Shown here piece after piece: positions 49,231 through 58,325 of a stretch of DNA of 64,000 nt. The notes beneath the pieces were generated by a model that made no database searches, was not told where the DNA came from, and saw nothing but the letters and a program-made list of their open reading frames with translations. Each line of letters starts with the position of its first letter. Position 1 is the stretch's first letter. Location of the stretch: positions 124,001-188,000 of the forward strand of contig CDRNVI010000070.1 in NCBI GenBank assembly GCA_977017575.1, given 5' to 3'. The translations under genes and the position numbers were made by a program. Source of the stretch: Paramoeba atlantica. Its lineage: Eukaryota; Discosea.

Positions 49231-49930
49231 ATGCCACCCTCCACCACTCTCCACTCCCCCTCCCCGGACCCCTGCCTGTGGTCCCCCCTCCCCCCCGCTC
49301 CCCCCGGAACCCCTACTACTACCCCCTCCTGTCGCTACCACCCCGCGACCTGTGCCACCGACGCCTTACCCCTTCCCCTTCCCCCTCCCCTCTTCTTCTT
49401 CTTCCTCTATGGGGGAAGGGACCCGAGACACGGACGCCTGCTCGGGGACGGCTGGTGTTTTGCGGGGGCCACCCAGCACTGGCATCGACTGGGGCAAGCA
49501 AGACACCGGTGGAACCCCTCCCCCCGGGCGCTGGCCGCGATGTGTTACCACGGCCCGAGGGGAGGGGGTGGGGGGGAGACGGAGACGACGGAAGAAGATC
49601 GAGGTGGGAGAAACCGAGTTAAGGAAACCTCAGGGTCTCCTCGATTCCCGGAGGGTGCGGTGGTTTATTTGTTTGGTGGGCTGTCGGAGCTTCAAGTGGG
49701 GCTGTCGGATTTTTTTGAGCTGATTTTGCCGACGGAGGAGGAGGGGGAGAGTGGAGCAACGGATGGGGAAGGCGTAAGCAGGAGAGATTCTGGGGTAGGA
49801 GAGTGGATGCCGATTCGTACGTTTGGGAGGTCTCCGCCTGCCATGACGGGGCACTCGTTGACCTCATGTGAGGTTGATGGTTGTGTGTATCTGTTTGGTG
49901 GGATTTGCCTTTCCGCGGTCAGAGGACGTA
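49015..49930. other. GC-rich island with C-to-G flip across the kelch gene start
   Basis: The left part (49015-49400) is noncoding then coding and nearly free of G on the + strand. From about 49560 G dominates (ggagggggtgggggggagac at 49561). The flip lies at about 49410-49560 and the gene start at 49231 does not mark any change. Confidence 0.75.
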
Positions 49931-50913
49931 ACAAGGCGCGTAGGAGTCATGGGTCGTGCTATAGCTATAAGTGGACGCCTGCCCGGTGCTGGGAGGAGTT
50001 GTCCCCACGAAAAGCGCAGTCCGATCCTTGTCGACGAATGGGGCATGCTGTGACATTTCATGCAGACTGTATGCTCATGTTCGGGGGTGTTTCTGAAACG
50101 CACGAGGTACTGAATGATTTGTGGCAGTATAATGTTACTAGTTGTTGTTGGACACCCTTGGGTGGCATAGGTCCATCGGGGCCTCCTCGCGCGTTCGCAG
50201 GCTCTTTCGTTCTGGAATCTCGCTTGTTGGTCATGCTCGGGGGTGTTAATACTGTGACTCACGATAACTACCCCAGGGCCGCATCACGAGGGAATGTGAA
50301 GGGGCGAGAAAAGGTGCACGCTACCATGACATACTTTGATCTAGAAAAAGAAGAGTGGTTGGGCACGTGTGGCTCAGTTGTGCTCGCGGAGCCAAAAACG
50401 TCTGTATTTTGTTATCCCCAGTCAATTAGATGTTTTTCGCGAAATGAAGCACGAGGTTTCACTCCAATGTTCTCTTCTAATACTGGTTCGCCTACGTACA
50501 TACTGGTTGGATTGCTTGTTGGCAAGAATTTAACTGCCTGCGGGGCGGTAGCATTTGCTCCACATATCTCGTTGGATAGTCTGCTTCATCTGCTTGATCA
50601 ACACATCCAATCGAAACATGTGGATAGTGTGACAGAAAATCAAAGAGTTCGAGTCAAAGAGAGTTGCTCGGAGGATACTACATTTGACAAGTCAGCAAAG
50701 AAACCGCGTGTTACCATGAAAATACTAACAACTTCGCCACAACTTGATTCAAACAATTTCTTCGAGGAAAATAAGACAGAAATTCCCCCTTTTAAGGATA
50801 CAACTTTATCTCGCTCTTCAAAACAAATTAATAATAGAGAGCAAAAAATTCCCAACAAAATTACTACAGAAAATGAATCAACCAACGTAGACATACTTAG
50901 TACTCTGTTGTAG
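49231..50913 (+). CDS. Kelch-repeat beta-propeller protein
   Basis: A 560-residue protein with about five kelch blades between residues 50 and 400, seen as VVYLFGGLSE, CVYLFGGICL, CMLMFGGVSE and LLVMLGGVN, each with upstream Gly-His or aromatic positions (MGHAVTF). Kelch propellers bind partner proteins, often as substrate receptors or scaffolds. Residues 1-50 are almost wholly Pro/Thr/Ser because the DNA there is C-rich, so the true start could lie later; I keep the ATG at 49231. The C-terminal 110 residues are charged, low-complexity and AT-rich in DNA. No partner domain (BTB, F-box) is seen. Confidence 0.75.
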   Translation: MPPSTTLHSPSPDPCLWSPLPPAPPGTPTTTPSCRYHPATCATDALPLPLPPPLFFFFLYGGRDPRHGRLLGDGWCFAGATQHWHRLGQARHRWNPSPRALAAMCYHGPRGGGGGETETTEEDRGGRNRVKETSGSPRFPEGAVVYLFGGLSELQVGLSDFFELILPTEEEGESGATDGEGVSRRDSGVGEWMPIRTFGRSPPAMTGHSLTSCEVDGCVYLFGGICLSAVRGRNKARRSHGSCYSYKWTPARCWEELSPRKAQSDPCRRMGHAVTFHADCMLMFGGVSETHEVLNDLWQYNVTSCCWTPLGGIGPSGPPRAFAGSFVLESRLLVMLGGVNTVTHDNYPRAASRGNVKGREKVHATMTYFDLEKEEWLGTCGSVVLAEPKTSVFCYPQSIRCFSRNEARGFTPMFSSNTGSPTYILVGLLVGKNLTACGAVAFAPHISLDSLLHLLDQHIQSKHVDSVTENQRVRVKESCSEDTTFDKSAKKPRVTMKILTTSPQLDSNNFFEENKTEIPPFKDTTLSRSSKQINNREQKIPNKITTENESTNVDILSTLL

Positions 50914-51814
50914 TAGTTTGGTCTTGTCACCAACGTAATCTTTGGAAAACCAGGTAAAAATTTTGCACTACCATTTTTACCTTCTCTACACAGCATCCTC
51001 CGGATGAACATGTGGAGCCTTTTCTTTTTTGCGATATGTCATTTAAGGCGAGAACGATGAATCTATAGACGGGCAATTAGTGGTGCTTGAAGTCTGAACG
51101 TGGAAGTAAGGTGACGCATGTATTGGAAAATGATTCGCGGGTGCACAGATTCAGCTCCGGGTTGCAGTGGAAGTACAGTGAAGTATCTTTTAGTGAAGTA
51201 ATCTTTTTCCAATTTATCTGTGTCGTTGCTATGTTGAAATAACACAGGTACGGCTCGCGTGCTGCAGCAATCGTGCTATACTCGAGCTTCTTATGGAGAC
51301 TTTCGTTCGTGCTAATTTCGCTTCGTGTTCATTTCCAAATTTGCGCGCGGCGAGGCAAGATGCAATTCTGGTGCGGTATCATTCTGGTGCTGCCAGTATC
51401 ATTTTTAGTGTATTGAAAATACTATATCTGGTCCCTCTCATGGCCTATGCCATCCCGTATTAATTGGTATGACATCACCCTTATTTTTCCCAATTATAGT
51501 ATCTTCCGGTGCTTTTAATGTATGTAAACAACGAATCGCATGTTGACACTCTTCTAATTTACTCTTCCTTTTAGCAAGACAAGAAAACCAAAGTCCTTAA
51601 TTATGCCCTCAAAATTTGAACCATTGATTCCGTTTAGAAAAATAACAAAACCTAGGACACTGATCTTTTCTCCCTCTTTTCATCTTCCTTCTCGCTCCCA
51701 CCCTCCATGCCCCATCCCCCCACCCTCATTCCGCTGACCACCACATTGACCATGACCCCACCCTCCCCATCGTAACCCAACCAACCACCCCCTCTCTCTG
51801 CTTCGTACCCCTCC
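50914..51814. other. Intergenic region
   Basis: About 900 bases. It holds one small open frame (listed) and, from about 51660, the C-rich left flank of the next GC island. A short direct repeat (gtgaagtatctttt / gtgaagtaatcttttt) lies at 51178-51209. Confidence 0.5.
51293..51463 (+). CDS. Possible 56-residue membrane protein
   Basis: An ATG at 51293 opens 56 codons to TAA; the frame is open upstream to 51197 without another ATG. The second half is one hydrophobic segment (IIFSVLKILYLVPLMAYAIPY). It lies in an otherwise empty 900-base gap on the same strand as all genes. A cacag just before gtacgg upstream could be a splice border. No family recognised; chance is a serious alternative. Confidence 0.2.
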   Translation: METFVRANFASCSFPNLRAARQDAILVRYHSGAASIIFSVLKILYLVPLMAYAIPY

Positions 51815-52740
51815 ATGCCCCTTCCCTCCACATTCTTCTTCTTCTTCTTCTTCTCCCTTATCACTTTCACCCCTCCCCCCTCCCTCGCGGCCAGCCGTGC
51901 CCCCACCCGTGTCCAGTGCGGCCGCGACTTCACCTGCAGCCGTTACTTCCCCATATGCTGCGGCACCGAGGAGCCCAACAGCCAGCCCTACTGCCTTCGC
52001 GGGGGCTACTTCTGCTGTGACCACACCGGGGGCTCCGCGCGCCTGGGGTGTCCCCTCGGCACGAGCTGTTGTATCGCCACCGACGGCAGCGATCGCTCCT
52101 GTTGCGGTCCCGGGCAGAGCTGCACGGGCGCGGGGCGCTGTGTCGGGGACAACTGCACGGTGTGGGGGGACCCGAAGGCTTGTGTGGCCCACCGACATTG
52201 TGGGTGGTGCTGTGCCACGGGAAAGTGTCAAGCCAGGGGGAATGAAACGAGGTGTGGGGGAAAGTTTTTGGTGGCAGAGGGTACGGAGGAGGGGAAGGAG
52301 GAGAGTGGGGGGCGTACATTGCTCGTCAATGAATGCCCCGATCGCTGTACGTTTTATCATAACTGTACCTCCTGCCGTGCGGAGGGGTGTGAGTGGTGTT
52401 GTAGCCAGGCGAGATGTGGGTCGCCCGGGAGCACGGGGTGCTCCCCGTTTAGTATTCCACAGGGTGACACCTCGTGTAGTGTGTGCGAGCGAAATGGCAA
52501 GGGGGTTGTGGTCGTACGCCGCGATTCTCCTACCCCGAGCTCGTTTTGGTGGTTTGTGACGCTAGTGGCCATGTTTTGGCTATTTCATTCGCTTGCGGGG
52601 CTGTTCTTGTCACGATTTTTACGACGTCGATTGATAAGAAGGTGGTGGGAGAATGACAACGGGCCTTCCGATCCAGGAGGCGAACACGAGCCCTCTGTCG
52701 TGGATTTTTCAGATCATCCGAATCCATCCTCTCGGCTGGA
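51660..52740. other. GC-rich island with C-to-G flip across the PSI/RING gene
   Basis: The + strand is C-rich from the noncoding 51660-51814 into the gene to about 52080, then G-rich from about 52140 to 52450 (for example ggggaaggaggagagtgggg at 52291). GC falls back to the local level after about 52740, well inside the gene. Confidence 0.7.
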
Positions 52741-53131
52741 CCTCAGCGCGACGTTTGCCAGGGAATACGGTGCGACGCCTCCCTTTACTCCACGCGGGAG
52801 TATTCCACACTCTTTTGCTCGATTCTGGGACGAAATCCATGATGACCCGATTTGTGTCGTATGTTTGGAAGATCCGGCTGGGGTGTGGTGTGCTCCTTGT
52901 GGTCATGTGGTGCTGTGCGTATCATGCTGGAAAAAATTACAGCAAAATCACATCTCGCAGAGTCGTACGCGGATTGCACAACACCGTGGCTCTACCGCAC
53001 GTGGCATAGCTTTGGGACCACCTCCCTGCGTGGTTTGTCGTGAGCCTATTGTGGGGGCCATTTACCTGCGGTCGTATTTGGAAACCGGAAAGGAATCGGA
53101 AGTTCCCGGACGGAAAACCGAAACTACGTAG
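51815..53131 (+). CDS. Membrane RING-finger protein with Cys-rich PSI-like lumenal domain
   Basis: A 438-residue single-span protein. A signal peptide (residues 1-27, with a long Phe run) leads to a lumenal region with over 35 cysteines: a granulin-like part (FCC, SCC, SCC spacing), then two PSI-like modules (CVAHRHCGWCCATGKC and CTFYHNCTSC..GCEWCC). A transmembrane helix lies near 247-270 (WWFVTLVAMFWLFHSLAGLF), followed by a basic stop-transfer. The cytosolic end holds a C3HC4-type RING (CVVCLEDP, CAPCGHVVLC..C, then CVVCREPI). The layout suggests an E3 ubiquitin ligase with a sensor in the ER, Golgi or cell surface. I know no family with exactly this order. Confidence 0.7.
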   Translation: MPLPSTFFFFFFFSLITFTPPPSLAASRAPTRVQCGRDFTCSRYFPICCGTEEPNSQPYCLRGGYFCCDHTGGSARLGCPLGTSCCIATDGSDRSCCGPGQSCTGAGRCVGDNCTVWGDPKACVAHRHCGWCCATGKCQARGNETRCGGKFLVAEGTEEGKEESGGRTLLVNECPDRCTFYHNCTSCRAEGCEWCCSQARCGSPGSTGCSPFSIPQGDTSCSVCERNGKGVVVVRRDSPTPSSFWWFVTLVAMFWLFHSLAGLFLSRFLRRRLIRRWWENDNGPSDPGGEHEPSVVDFSDHPNPSSRLDLSATFAREYGATPPFTPRGSIPHSFARFWDEIHDDPICVVCLEDPAGVWCAPCGHVVLCVSCWKKLQQNHISQSRTRIAQHRGSTARGIALGPPPCVVCREPIVGAIYLRSYLETGKESEVPGRKTETT

Positions 53132-53380
53132 GTTTTACCTCATTTGTGATGTAATAGTGGAGTATCCACTAGATCTTGGACCTTTAGGAGGCTTGCTTTG
53201 GTTGTATAAAGTCAAGGTTATAGGTTTATGTTTTAGCATGTTTTGTAGAGTGGATTTGAACATTGCTTCGTCGCAGGATAACTGATACTTGGACATATTT
53301 TTAGGATACTTGACGATAATTGTTTCCCTACCGATGAGAGAGTTATCTCTTATTCTACAACGTTCCTCAGCGAAGTGCAA

Positions 53381-53767
53381 ATGATTTTCTGGAATATGGC
53401 TTGTCTTACGATGTGTCACGGCTTTCTTGCCTTTTTTTCCTTTACCACACGTGCTCGGCTTGATACCTTGTGTGAATCTACGAACAGCGCTACTGGTGAT
53501 TATCCTACAGTACAAGCCATGGTATCACTTCTGCATCAGCTTTTTCTGCCATGTACGACTGGATGGGTAGTGATCGCCTGGGTCTCGTGGCACTTTGAGT
53601 GGTCACTTTACAAATTGTGGTTTGCGCTTCCTTTTGCTCACGCAGCGTTGTTCCTTCTTGTTCTGTTCGCTACTAGAAACGACTTCACAAATGAAATGGA
53701 GCACGCCCGCCGTGCTAGAAGCGCATTGCCAACATTGACTATACATGACGTGGACCAATACGACTGA
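53381..53767 (+). CDS. Small membrane protein, unassigned
   Basis: A 128-residue protein with two or three hydrophobic segments (MIFWNMACLTMCHGFLAFFSF at the start, TTGWVVIAWVSW and FALPFAHAALFLLVLF later) and a short charged C-terminus. The ATG at 53381 is preferred over an in-frame GTG six bases earlier. No family is recognised. The spacing of helices resembles small ER membrane proteins but this is only impression. Confidence 0.5.
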   Translation: MIFWNMACLTMCHGFLAFFSFTTRARLDTLCESTNSATGDYPTVQAMVSLLHQLFLPCTTGWVVIAWVSWHFEWSLYKLWFALPFAHAALFLLVLFATRNDFTNEMEHARRARSALPTLTIHDVDQYD

Positions 53768-54053
53768 CTTGTTTGAACGCTTGTGTTACGGTCTGCAAAC
53801 CGAATGGTTGCTTTGTGATTCCAAACACTTACAGTTAATGTATCCTGCTTAAAAGATTACTTCTTTTTAAAGTTAATTTTTTGTACTATGGCTGCTACAA
53901 AAAAAGGACAGGGATTTATGTGACAAAATGTTTGCTAGGGCATGGCTTTATCAACTAGATTAATAGTAATTTTTGTATGCGTGATTATGAGCAGATTCGA
54001 CTGCTTATTAGAATAACTGAAATTAGAATATATTCATACTGGATCTAGACAAT

Positions 54054-55199
54054 ATGGGGGATATCTCAGGGTGGTGGCTACCACCTCAGGACTTGAATCA
54101 AACTCCAACGTTGCCATTGGAAGCTATGTCTATGGAAACCATACAGGGTAATCAAGAACAGAGTACATCTTTTAAAATACCATCCGCATCGTCTTGCTCT
54201 TCTCAAGAAGCGCCGCGTTGGAAGGATGGCTCATGGACCCCGTGGATGACAAAGCCGGACAGTCGCCCCCCGCCCCTTATTCCCGAAGACAAGGTTGGTC
54301 GATTCGTTGTGTGTGAAAAACACAACAAAATGCGCATCGCTGCGGTGTGCGAAAAAGTCAAAGACGCTGACGGGAAGTTCAAACTACAATGCAAACCATC
54401 TGACCAATGTTTCATGGGGGATCCTGGCGTGGAGAACCCTACACCTAGTAGTGTACCGAACAGCCGACGTTACTTTGCATTCAAGTTTCGTGATAATGAA
54501 CCCCCACGAGTGTGCTGGAGTTGTGGAAGTCTCGCACACGAGGCTCCACAGTGTCCGGTTAATATTTGCCAGCGTTGCTTCACCCCCACCAAAGATCACG
54601 TGGGGGCACTAAAGCTGTGCACAGATGTTGCGGAGTTCGACGTTTGCAAACTTGTGAAGGAACTCGATGCTGGGCACCTTCTGGATCTCGCTTGTATCTA
54701 CTGTGGTGAGTCAGGTCATGCGGACTGTTCGAAGCCTCTGCCGGCGGGTCGCAAGTATTGTATCTCATGCGGGAATATTGGTCATCATGGCTTTGAATGC
54801 TCGATACGACTGCGTATTCTACGTCAGCGTCGTGAGCGAGCAGCCAAACAAGCCACGGGAGATTTTAGCTCCCCTGTTGGGTATCGTAGTGAGAGCTCCC
54901 CGGGTCGTGGGTGTTGTTTCCGATGTGGGCAGTCAGGGCACATTGCACGGGACTGTCCCGAGGTCCAAGGCAGACTAGCGTTTGAATCGGGTTACGTCTT
55001 GCCCTCACGGAATGATCGTAATGATTTGTACCGCACGGTTCCCAGATCAGAAAATAAACCGCAGGATACTGAACCTGAGGTACATAAGCGCAGCAGGCGC
55101 AATCGCGGTTCTCGAGCAAAAAAATTGTCTGTAGAAGATGGTCAAACCAAGGGTAAACGGTCGTTGCAAAAGGAGGCAAGAAAAAATGAAGGACGATGA
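54054..55199 (+). CDS. CCHC zinc-knuckle protein, Air1/2 (ZCCHC7)-like
   Basis: A 381-residue RNA-binding protein with four zinc knuckles: CWSCGSLAHEAPQC, CIYCGESGHADC, CISCGNIGHHGFEC and CFRCGQSGHIARDC. The first is followed at once by an irregular CQRCFTPTKDH..C, as in Air1/2, the RNA-binding subunits of the TRAMP complex that tags nuclear RNA for the exosome. The N-terminal 80 residues are Pro/Ser-rich and the C-terminal 60 are strongly basic. Other CCHC proteins (for example CNBP) are possible. Its presence with a C1D/Rrp47 gene in the same window fits a nuclear RNA surveillance set. Start is the ATG at 54054. Confidence 0.65.
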   Translation: MGDISGWWLPPQDLNQTPTLPLEAMSMETIQGNQEQSTSFKIPSASSCSSQEAPRWKDGSWTPWMTKPDSRPPPLIPEDKVGRFVVCEKHNKMRIAAVCEKVKDADGKFKLQCKPSDQCFMGDPGVENPTPSSVPNSRRYFAFKFRDNEPPRVCWSCGSLAHEAPQCPVNICQRCFTPTKDHVGALKLCTDVAEFDVCKLVKELDAGHLLDLACIYCGESGHADCSKPLPAGRKYCISCGNIGHHGFECSIRLRILRQRRERAAKQATGDFSSPVGYRSESSPGRGCCFRCGQSGHIARDCPEVQGRLAFESGYVLPSRNDRNDLYRTVPRSENKPQDTEPEVHKRSRRNRGSRAKKLSVEDGQTKGKRSLQKEARKNEGR

Positions 55200-55520
55200 G
55201 GGGAACAATTGTATATACAATATGCAATATTGTACTAAGTGGTATCGATCGCGCCTCATTCCTTTTTATGCACGTAGTAAGTGCAGCAATAGTAGTCCAC
55301 ATTGTAGTAATAGCAGTTATTGTGTACGTATTTAGATGGTTCTTTGAAACACTTTCGATAATAATATCGATTACCACTAGGCTGAGCGGCAGCATAGCTA
55401 AAATATGCTGTGTACAATACACATTCTCAGCTCTAGATTTGTTTTTTTTTATCTTGTGCTCATTACTACCCCTAGAGTCCCTGTATTTTTCATTTATCTA
55501 TATCATTTTCTGTTAAACGC
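55200..55520. other. T-rich intergenic region
   Basis: A 106-codon hydrophobic frame starts on the overlapping ATGA of the previous stop but looks like the product of T-rich DNA. Otherwise empty. Confidence 0.5.
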
Positions 55521-56240
55521 ATGCCTATTTCTTTTGAAACATCGAAGGTCGAGAGGATCAGGCCCGATGATACCCTGGAATGCCTCACATTGCTTGGCAG
55601 GAGCGCTCGGTTCCGCGCAGGTTACCGCAACGTTCAGGTATGATTTTCGATGGAAAAGATGCGGTTCTTGCTTTGTGGGAACAGGCTTAGATGGGAGGCG
55701 GCTGCTCGATCTGTCATATTCTGCCTATCATACATGTAGGTGATTCTTCATGTGTAATACCTTTTCTTTTCCTCCTTGGATAGAGTTGTCCGGTGGTAAC
55801 AGAACGAAACACCAAACCACTAGGACAATGTCCACTGACAGGCGTGTGGAGGCCGACCCTCACTGAGTTGGTAATAACTTACGACCGTGTTGCCGAGCTA
55901 CTCATATTTCTTTAACAATTTCCTACCTACTTAACCCATTTGAGTACCACTAACATTTGTGGTACTTGTGTGCATTTGTGTAACTTATCCCAGGGGCAGA
56001 GAAGTCATTGATACAGTCATGGATACAGCTTCTCTACCTTGTTGCTATTTAACCTTAGTTCATCTTTTCTTTCCCCAGCAAACCCACGGCTGCCTCGACA
56101 ATCGTGTACACCTTCATTTTGGTCCCTACGTGGTTAAGGGAGTAGGGCGTCGCCTGAGTAGAAAGGAACTTGGAACGGGAACGATTGGTACGAAAAACGG
56201 TGGTATGCAAAATACTTCCGAAATCGGCCAGAATACATGA
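55521..56240 (+). CDS. Three-exon gene, 121-residue product, unassigned (faintly Ctf8-like)
   Basis: Exon 1 is 55521-55637 (39 codons, from ATG), exon 2 55784-55870 (29 codons) and exon 3 56079-56240 (53 codons plus TGA); both introns are phase 0. Intron 1 begins GTATGA and ends with a pyrimidine tract and TAG; intron 2 begins GTAATA and ends with tttctttccccag after a possible ttaac branch site. All three exons are clearly richer in GC than the introns. The product ends in HLHFGPYVVKGVGRRLSRKE, which has the look of the Ctf8 G.y.l.G....L.+ segment and follows an ELQ as in Ctf8, and the length (121) equals human CHTF8, but the spacing differs. I do not assign a name. Confidence 0.6.
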
Positions 56241-56404
56241 CCTGTAGGGGGGGGTACATATTGTTGCCTATCACTGTAGACTGGATGGCCCAGACTTGTG
56301 TAGCTTGAATAATCTTGAAGCGTATGTACCTGTATAGTAGTACCTGTATACTTTGCTTTTGTGAGAAAATAAGGTTTCGAATATTTTTTCCCTGATACAA
56401 AGAT

Positions 56405-56746
56405 ATGAAGGCTTTGTGTAAGTTGAGCGTTTGCTGGATAACTGCGCCGAATAGCGTAACGGCCGAAAAGATTGCCAAAATGCTAGTAGAAAGAAATTTA
56501 GCTGCATGCGTTAATATCATTCCACAAGTAACTTCCGTTTATCGATGGGAAGACAAGGTTCAGAGCGATTGCGAGGTTTTAATGATGGTTAAGACGCGTA
56601 CTACGCTTGTAAATCAGCTTTGTTCGTCAGTTCGAGACATTCACCCATACGATGTGCCTGAAGTTATTTCTGTATCGGTTGATCAAGGCTTGCCCGAATA
56701 CCTAAAATGGGCAGAAGAATGTACTTCAGATTCTGAAAAAAAGTAG
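56405..56746 (+). CDS. CutA1 divalent-ion tolerance family protein
   Basis: A 113-residue trimeric ferredoxin-like protein. The family pattern is complete: CWITAPNSVTAEKIAKML, then LAACVNIIPQVTSVYRWEDK, VLMMVKTRTTL and HPYDVPEVISV. CutA proteins were linked to copper tolerance in bacteria; in eukaryotes the function is uncertain (plastid CutA in plants, acetylcholinesterase anchoring in mammals). No presequence is present, so a cytosolic location is likely. Start is the ATG at 56405. Confidence 0.92.
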   Translation: MKALCKLSVCWITAPNSVTAEKIAKMLVERNLAACVNIIPQVTSVYRWEDKVQSDCEVLMMVKTRTTLVNQLCSSVRDIHPYDVPEVISVSVDQGLPEYLKWAEECTSDSEKK

Positions 56747-56796
56747 AACACTGGCGTAGTTAAATTTTAGGTACGAAATTGGCTTCGATAAAACAA

Positions 56797-56900
56797 CTAA
56801 GTACGGATAGTACGGTACTTAGTACGTACGAAATATGGGGTCCGTACTACGTTTAGTACGAGGTACCGCGGAGACGCAGTACGAGGTACTGCGGAGATAT
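56797..56900. repeat. AGTACG-rich short tandem repeats
   Basis: The hexamer AGTACG and variants recur many times. A 23-bp unit occurs twice: agtacgaggtaccgcggaga at 56855-56874 and the same with one change at 56878-56897. It lies directly against the left end of the next element. Confidence 0.65.
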
Positions 56901-56901
56901 A

Positions 56902-57675
56902 CAGGGGTGCAAATCAGATGCTGGAGGGGGGTCTAAAATTAGCAATGTTTGCGCAATTTTGGAAAATAATAGCGCATTCGAGAGCTCTCGCAGAGATCTA
57001 TGTTTTGGCGCTATTATCACGTTAAAAGAAAACAAATTTGAAAAAATAATTTTTTAAAGGGTTTTTACCCCCCCAAAACTTGCAGACTTCTCAATTTTTG
57101 CAGTTTTTTCCGTGCTTTTTTTGTTTTTCAGCTCACTATTATGCCGCAAAAGCGATCCCGCTCTAAGCAAAACAGTAAAAGCTTATCTGATAGATCACGT
57201 GAACCCCCGGGGAACACAAAATATTCACACAGGATGCTTCTCGTTAAAGATTACGAGAATACAAACTCCTACAGTGCCACTTGCCAAAGACAAGGCGTCC
57301 ACGACAGCAAGTTAAGTTGTGGGTTAAGCGATTTGAGGAAACCGGGGATGTTCTATTGAAAAGGCGGTTGATTACATTAAAACAGATGGTCATGACATGC
57401 TCATGAACACTTTGAACAGCATGCCGCGGCGTTTCGACATAGTAGTAGAGAAAAAATGGGAAACTTGTAATTATTGAACGTACAAAACTTTTCATTCATT
57501 TTTTGCATTTTGACGTTTTTGGGCTTCTCCTCAGTTGACCACACCCTTACACCCGGGGAAACCGCCTATCCAAATACATAGATCTCTGCGAGAGCTCTCG
57601 AATGCGCTATTATTTTCCAAAATTGCGCAAACATTGCTAATTTTAGACCCCCCCAGCATCTGATTTGCACCCCTG
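56902..57675 (+). mobile_element. Internally deleted Tc1/mariner-type transposon, 774 bp
   Basis: The ends are about 100-bp near-perfect inverted repeats (56902-57003 and 57576-57675) opening CAGGGGTGCAAATCAGATG. They differ mainly by two bases in a G run. Inside, one reading has a helix-turn-helix like VKLWVKRFEETGDVLLKRR (near 57315-57370) and another ends in LNSMPRRFDIVVEKKW..NY plus stop (to 57478). These match the N-terminal DNA-binding part and the very C-terminus of Tc1/mariner-type transposases. The catalytic middle is missing and the N-terminal part changes frame, so the copy cannot make transposase. The left flank ends in TA; the right flank begins CA, so a TA duplication is not intact. 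Confidence 0.7.
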
Positions 57676-57924
57676 CAAAATCTACGTTAAAAAGTGCGTC
57701 ACCGGTAGTTGCGTTTTTATTATATTCTCCTGCATATCAATGGTCATATTCTGAATATTTATGACATTGTTTTTGAACATGCCTCAGTAGCACGTCAGGC
57801 TAACGTCCTAGACAGACTTTTTCTCACTTAGAAATACGCTCAAAGGATCCTTACTTGATGTATTTTGCTAAATGCCCTCAGCAAATGCCTGACGAAAATA
57901 CGTGCGGACTACAATGAAAGTCAC

Positions 57925-58002
57925 AATTTTGAGAATGGTCAGTTGCACATTGCCCCGTAAAAAAGCACGTTTTTGCAAATTTTTGTGACAATTCTCAGAA
58001 TT
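57925..58002. repeat. Inverted repeat, 17-bp arms
   Basis: aattttgagaatggtca at 57925-57941 pairs with tgacaattctcagaatt at 57986-58002 with two mismatches. It may mark an end of a decayed element. Confidence 0.55.
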
Positions 58003-58106
58003 GACCTGTTGAACGTTGGAAGCACTTTATTTGTAGAAATTGAATGGATTCTCATTTTTTCTGATTTTCTTTTTTCGAAAAAAATGGTAGTCATAAAAAG
58101 GGGAGG

Positions 58107-58325
58107 TACATGGAAAAATAACACCCGGGGTGAAGTGGACGAGGGAGATACCAATAGTGTAGTTGCGGCAGTTTCCCACAGGAAAAATGGCATCTCCACC
58201 TTTTTAGGCACCTGTCTTCATGCCATGAGGGAGATGCCGTTTTTCCTGTGGGAAACTACCACACCTACTCCATTGGTATCTCCCTCATCCACTTTACCCC
58301 GGGTTACACAGTAAAACCATGTTAA
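58107..58325. repeat. Long imperfect hairpin (foldback) about 215 bp
   Basis: The 75-base arm 58121-58197 (acccggggtgaagtggac, gagggagataccaata, gtttcccacaggaaaaa) is complementary to 58229-58305 with roughly eleven mismatches, around a 31-base loop. The pairing extends outward to matching CATGG ends near 58109 and 58320. It could be a foldback MITE or the source of a long double-stranded RNA. Confidence 0.75.

Noticed and set aside
51680-52360. 226-codon open frame on the minus strand
   Set aside because: Ala/Gly/Arg-rich shadow of the GC island; the + strand has a signal peptide, PSI-like modules and a RING.
55196-55516. 106-codon hydrophobic frame overlapping the stop of the zinc-knuckle gene
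   Set aside because: T-rich DNA gives hydrophobic codons by chance; no family resemblance and it ends just before the start of the split gene.
55521-55900. Structured noncoding RNA (RNase P, SRP or 5S-like)
   Set aside because: The higher GC and pairing are explained by exons with splice borders; conserved cores of those RNAs are absent.
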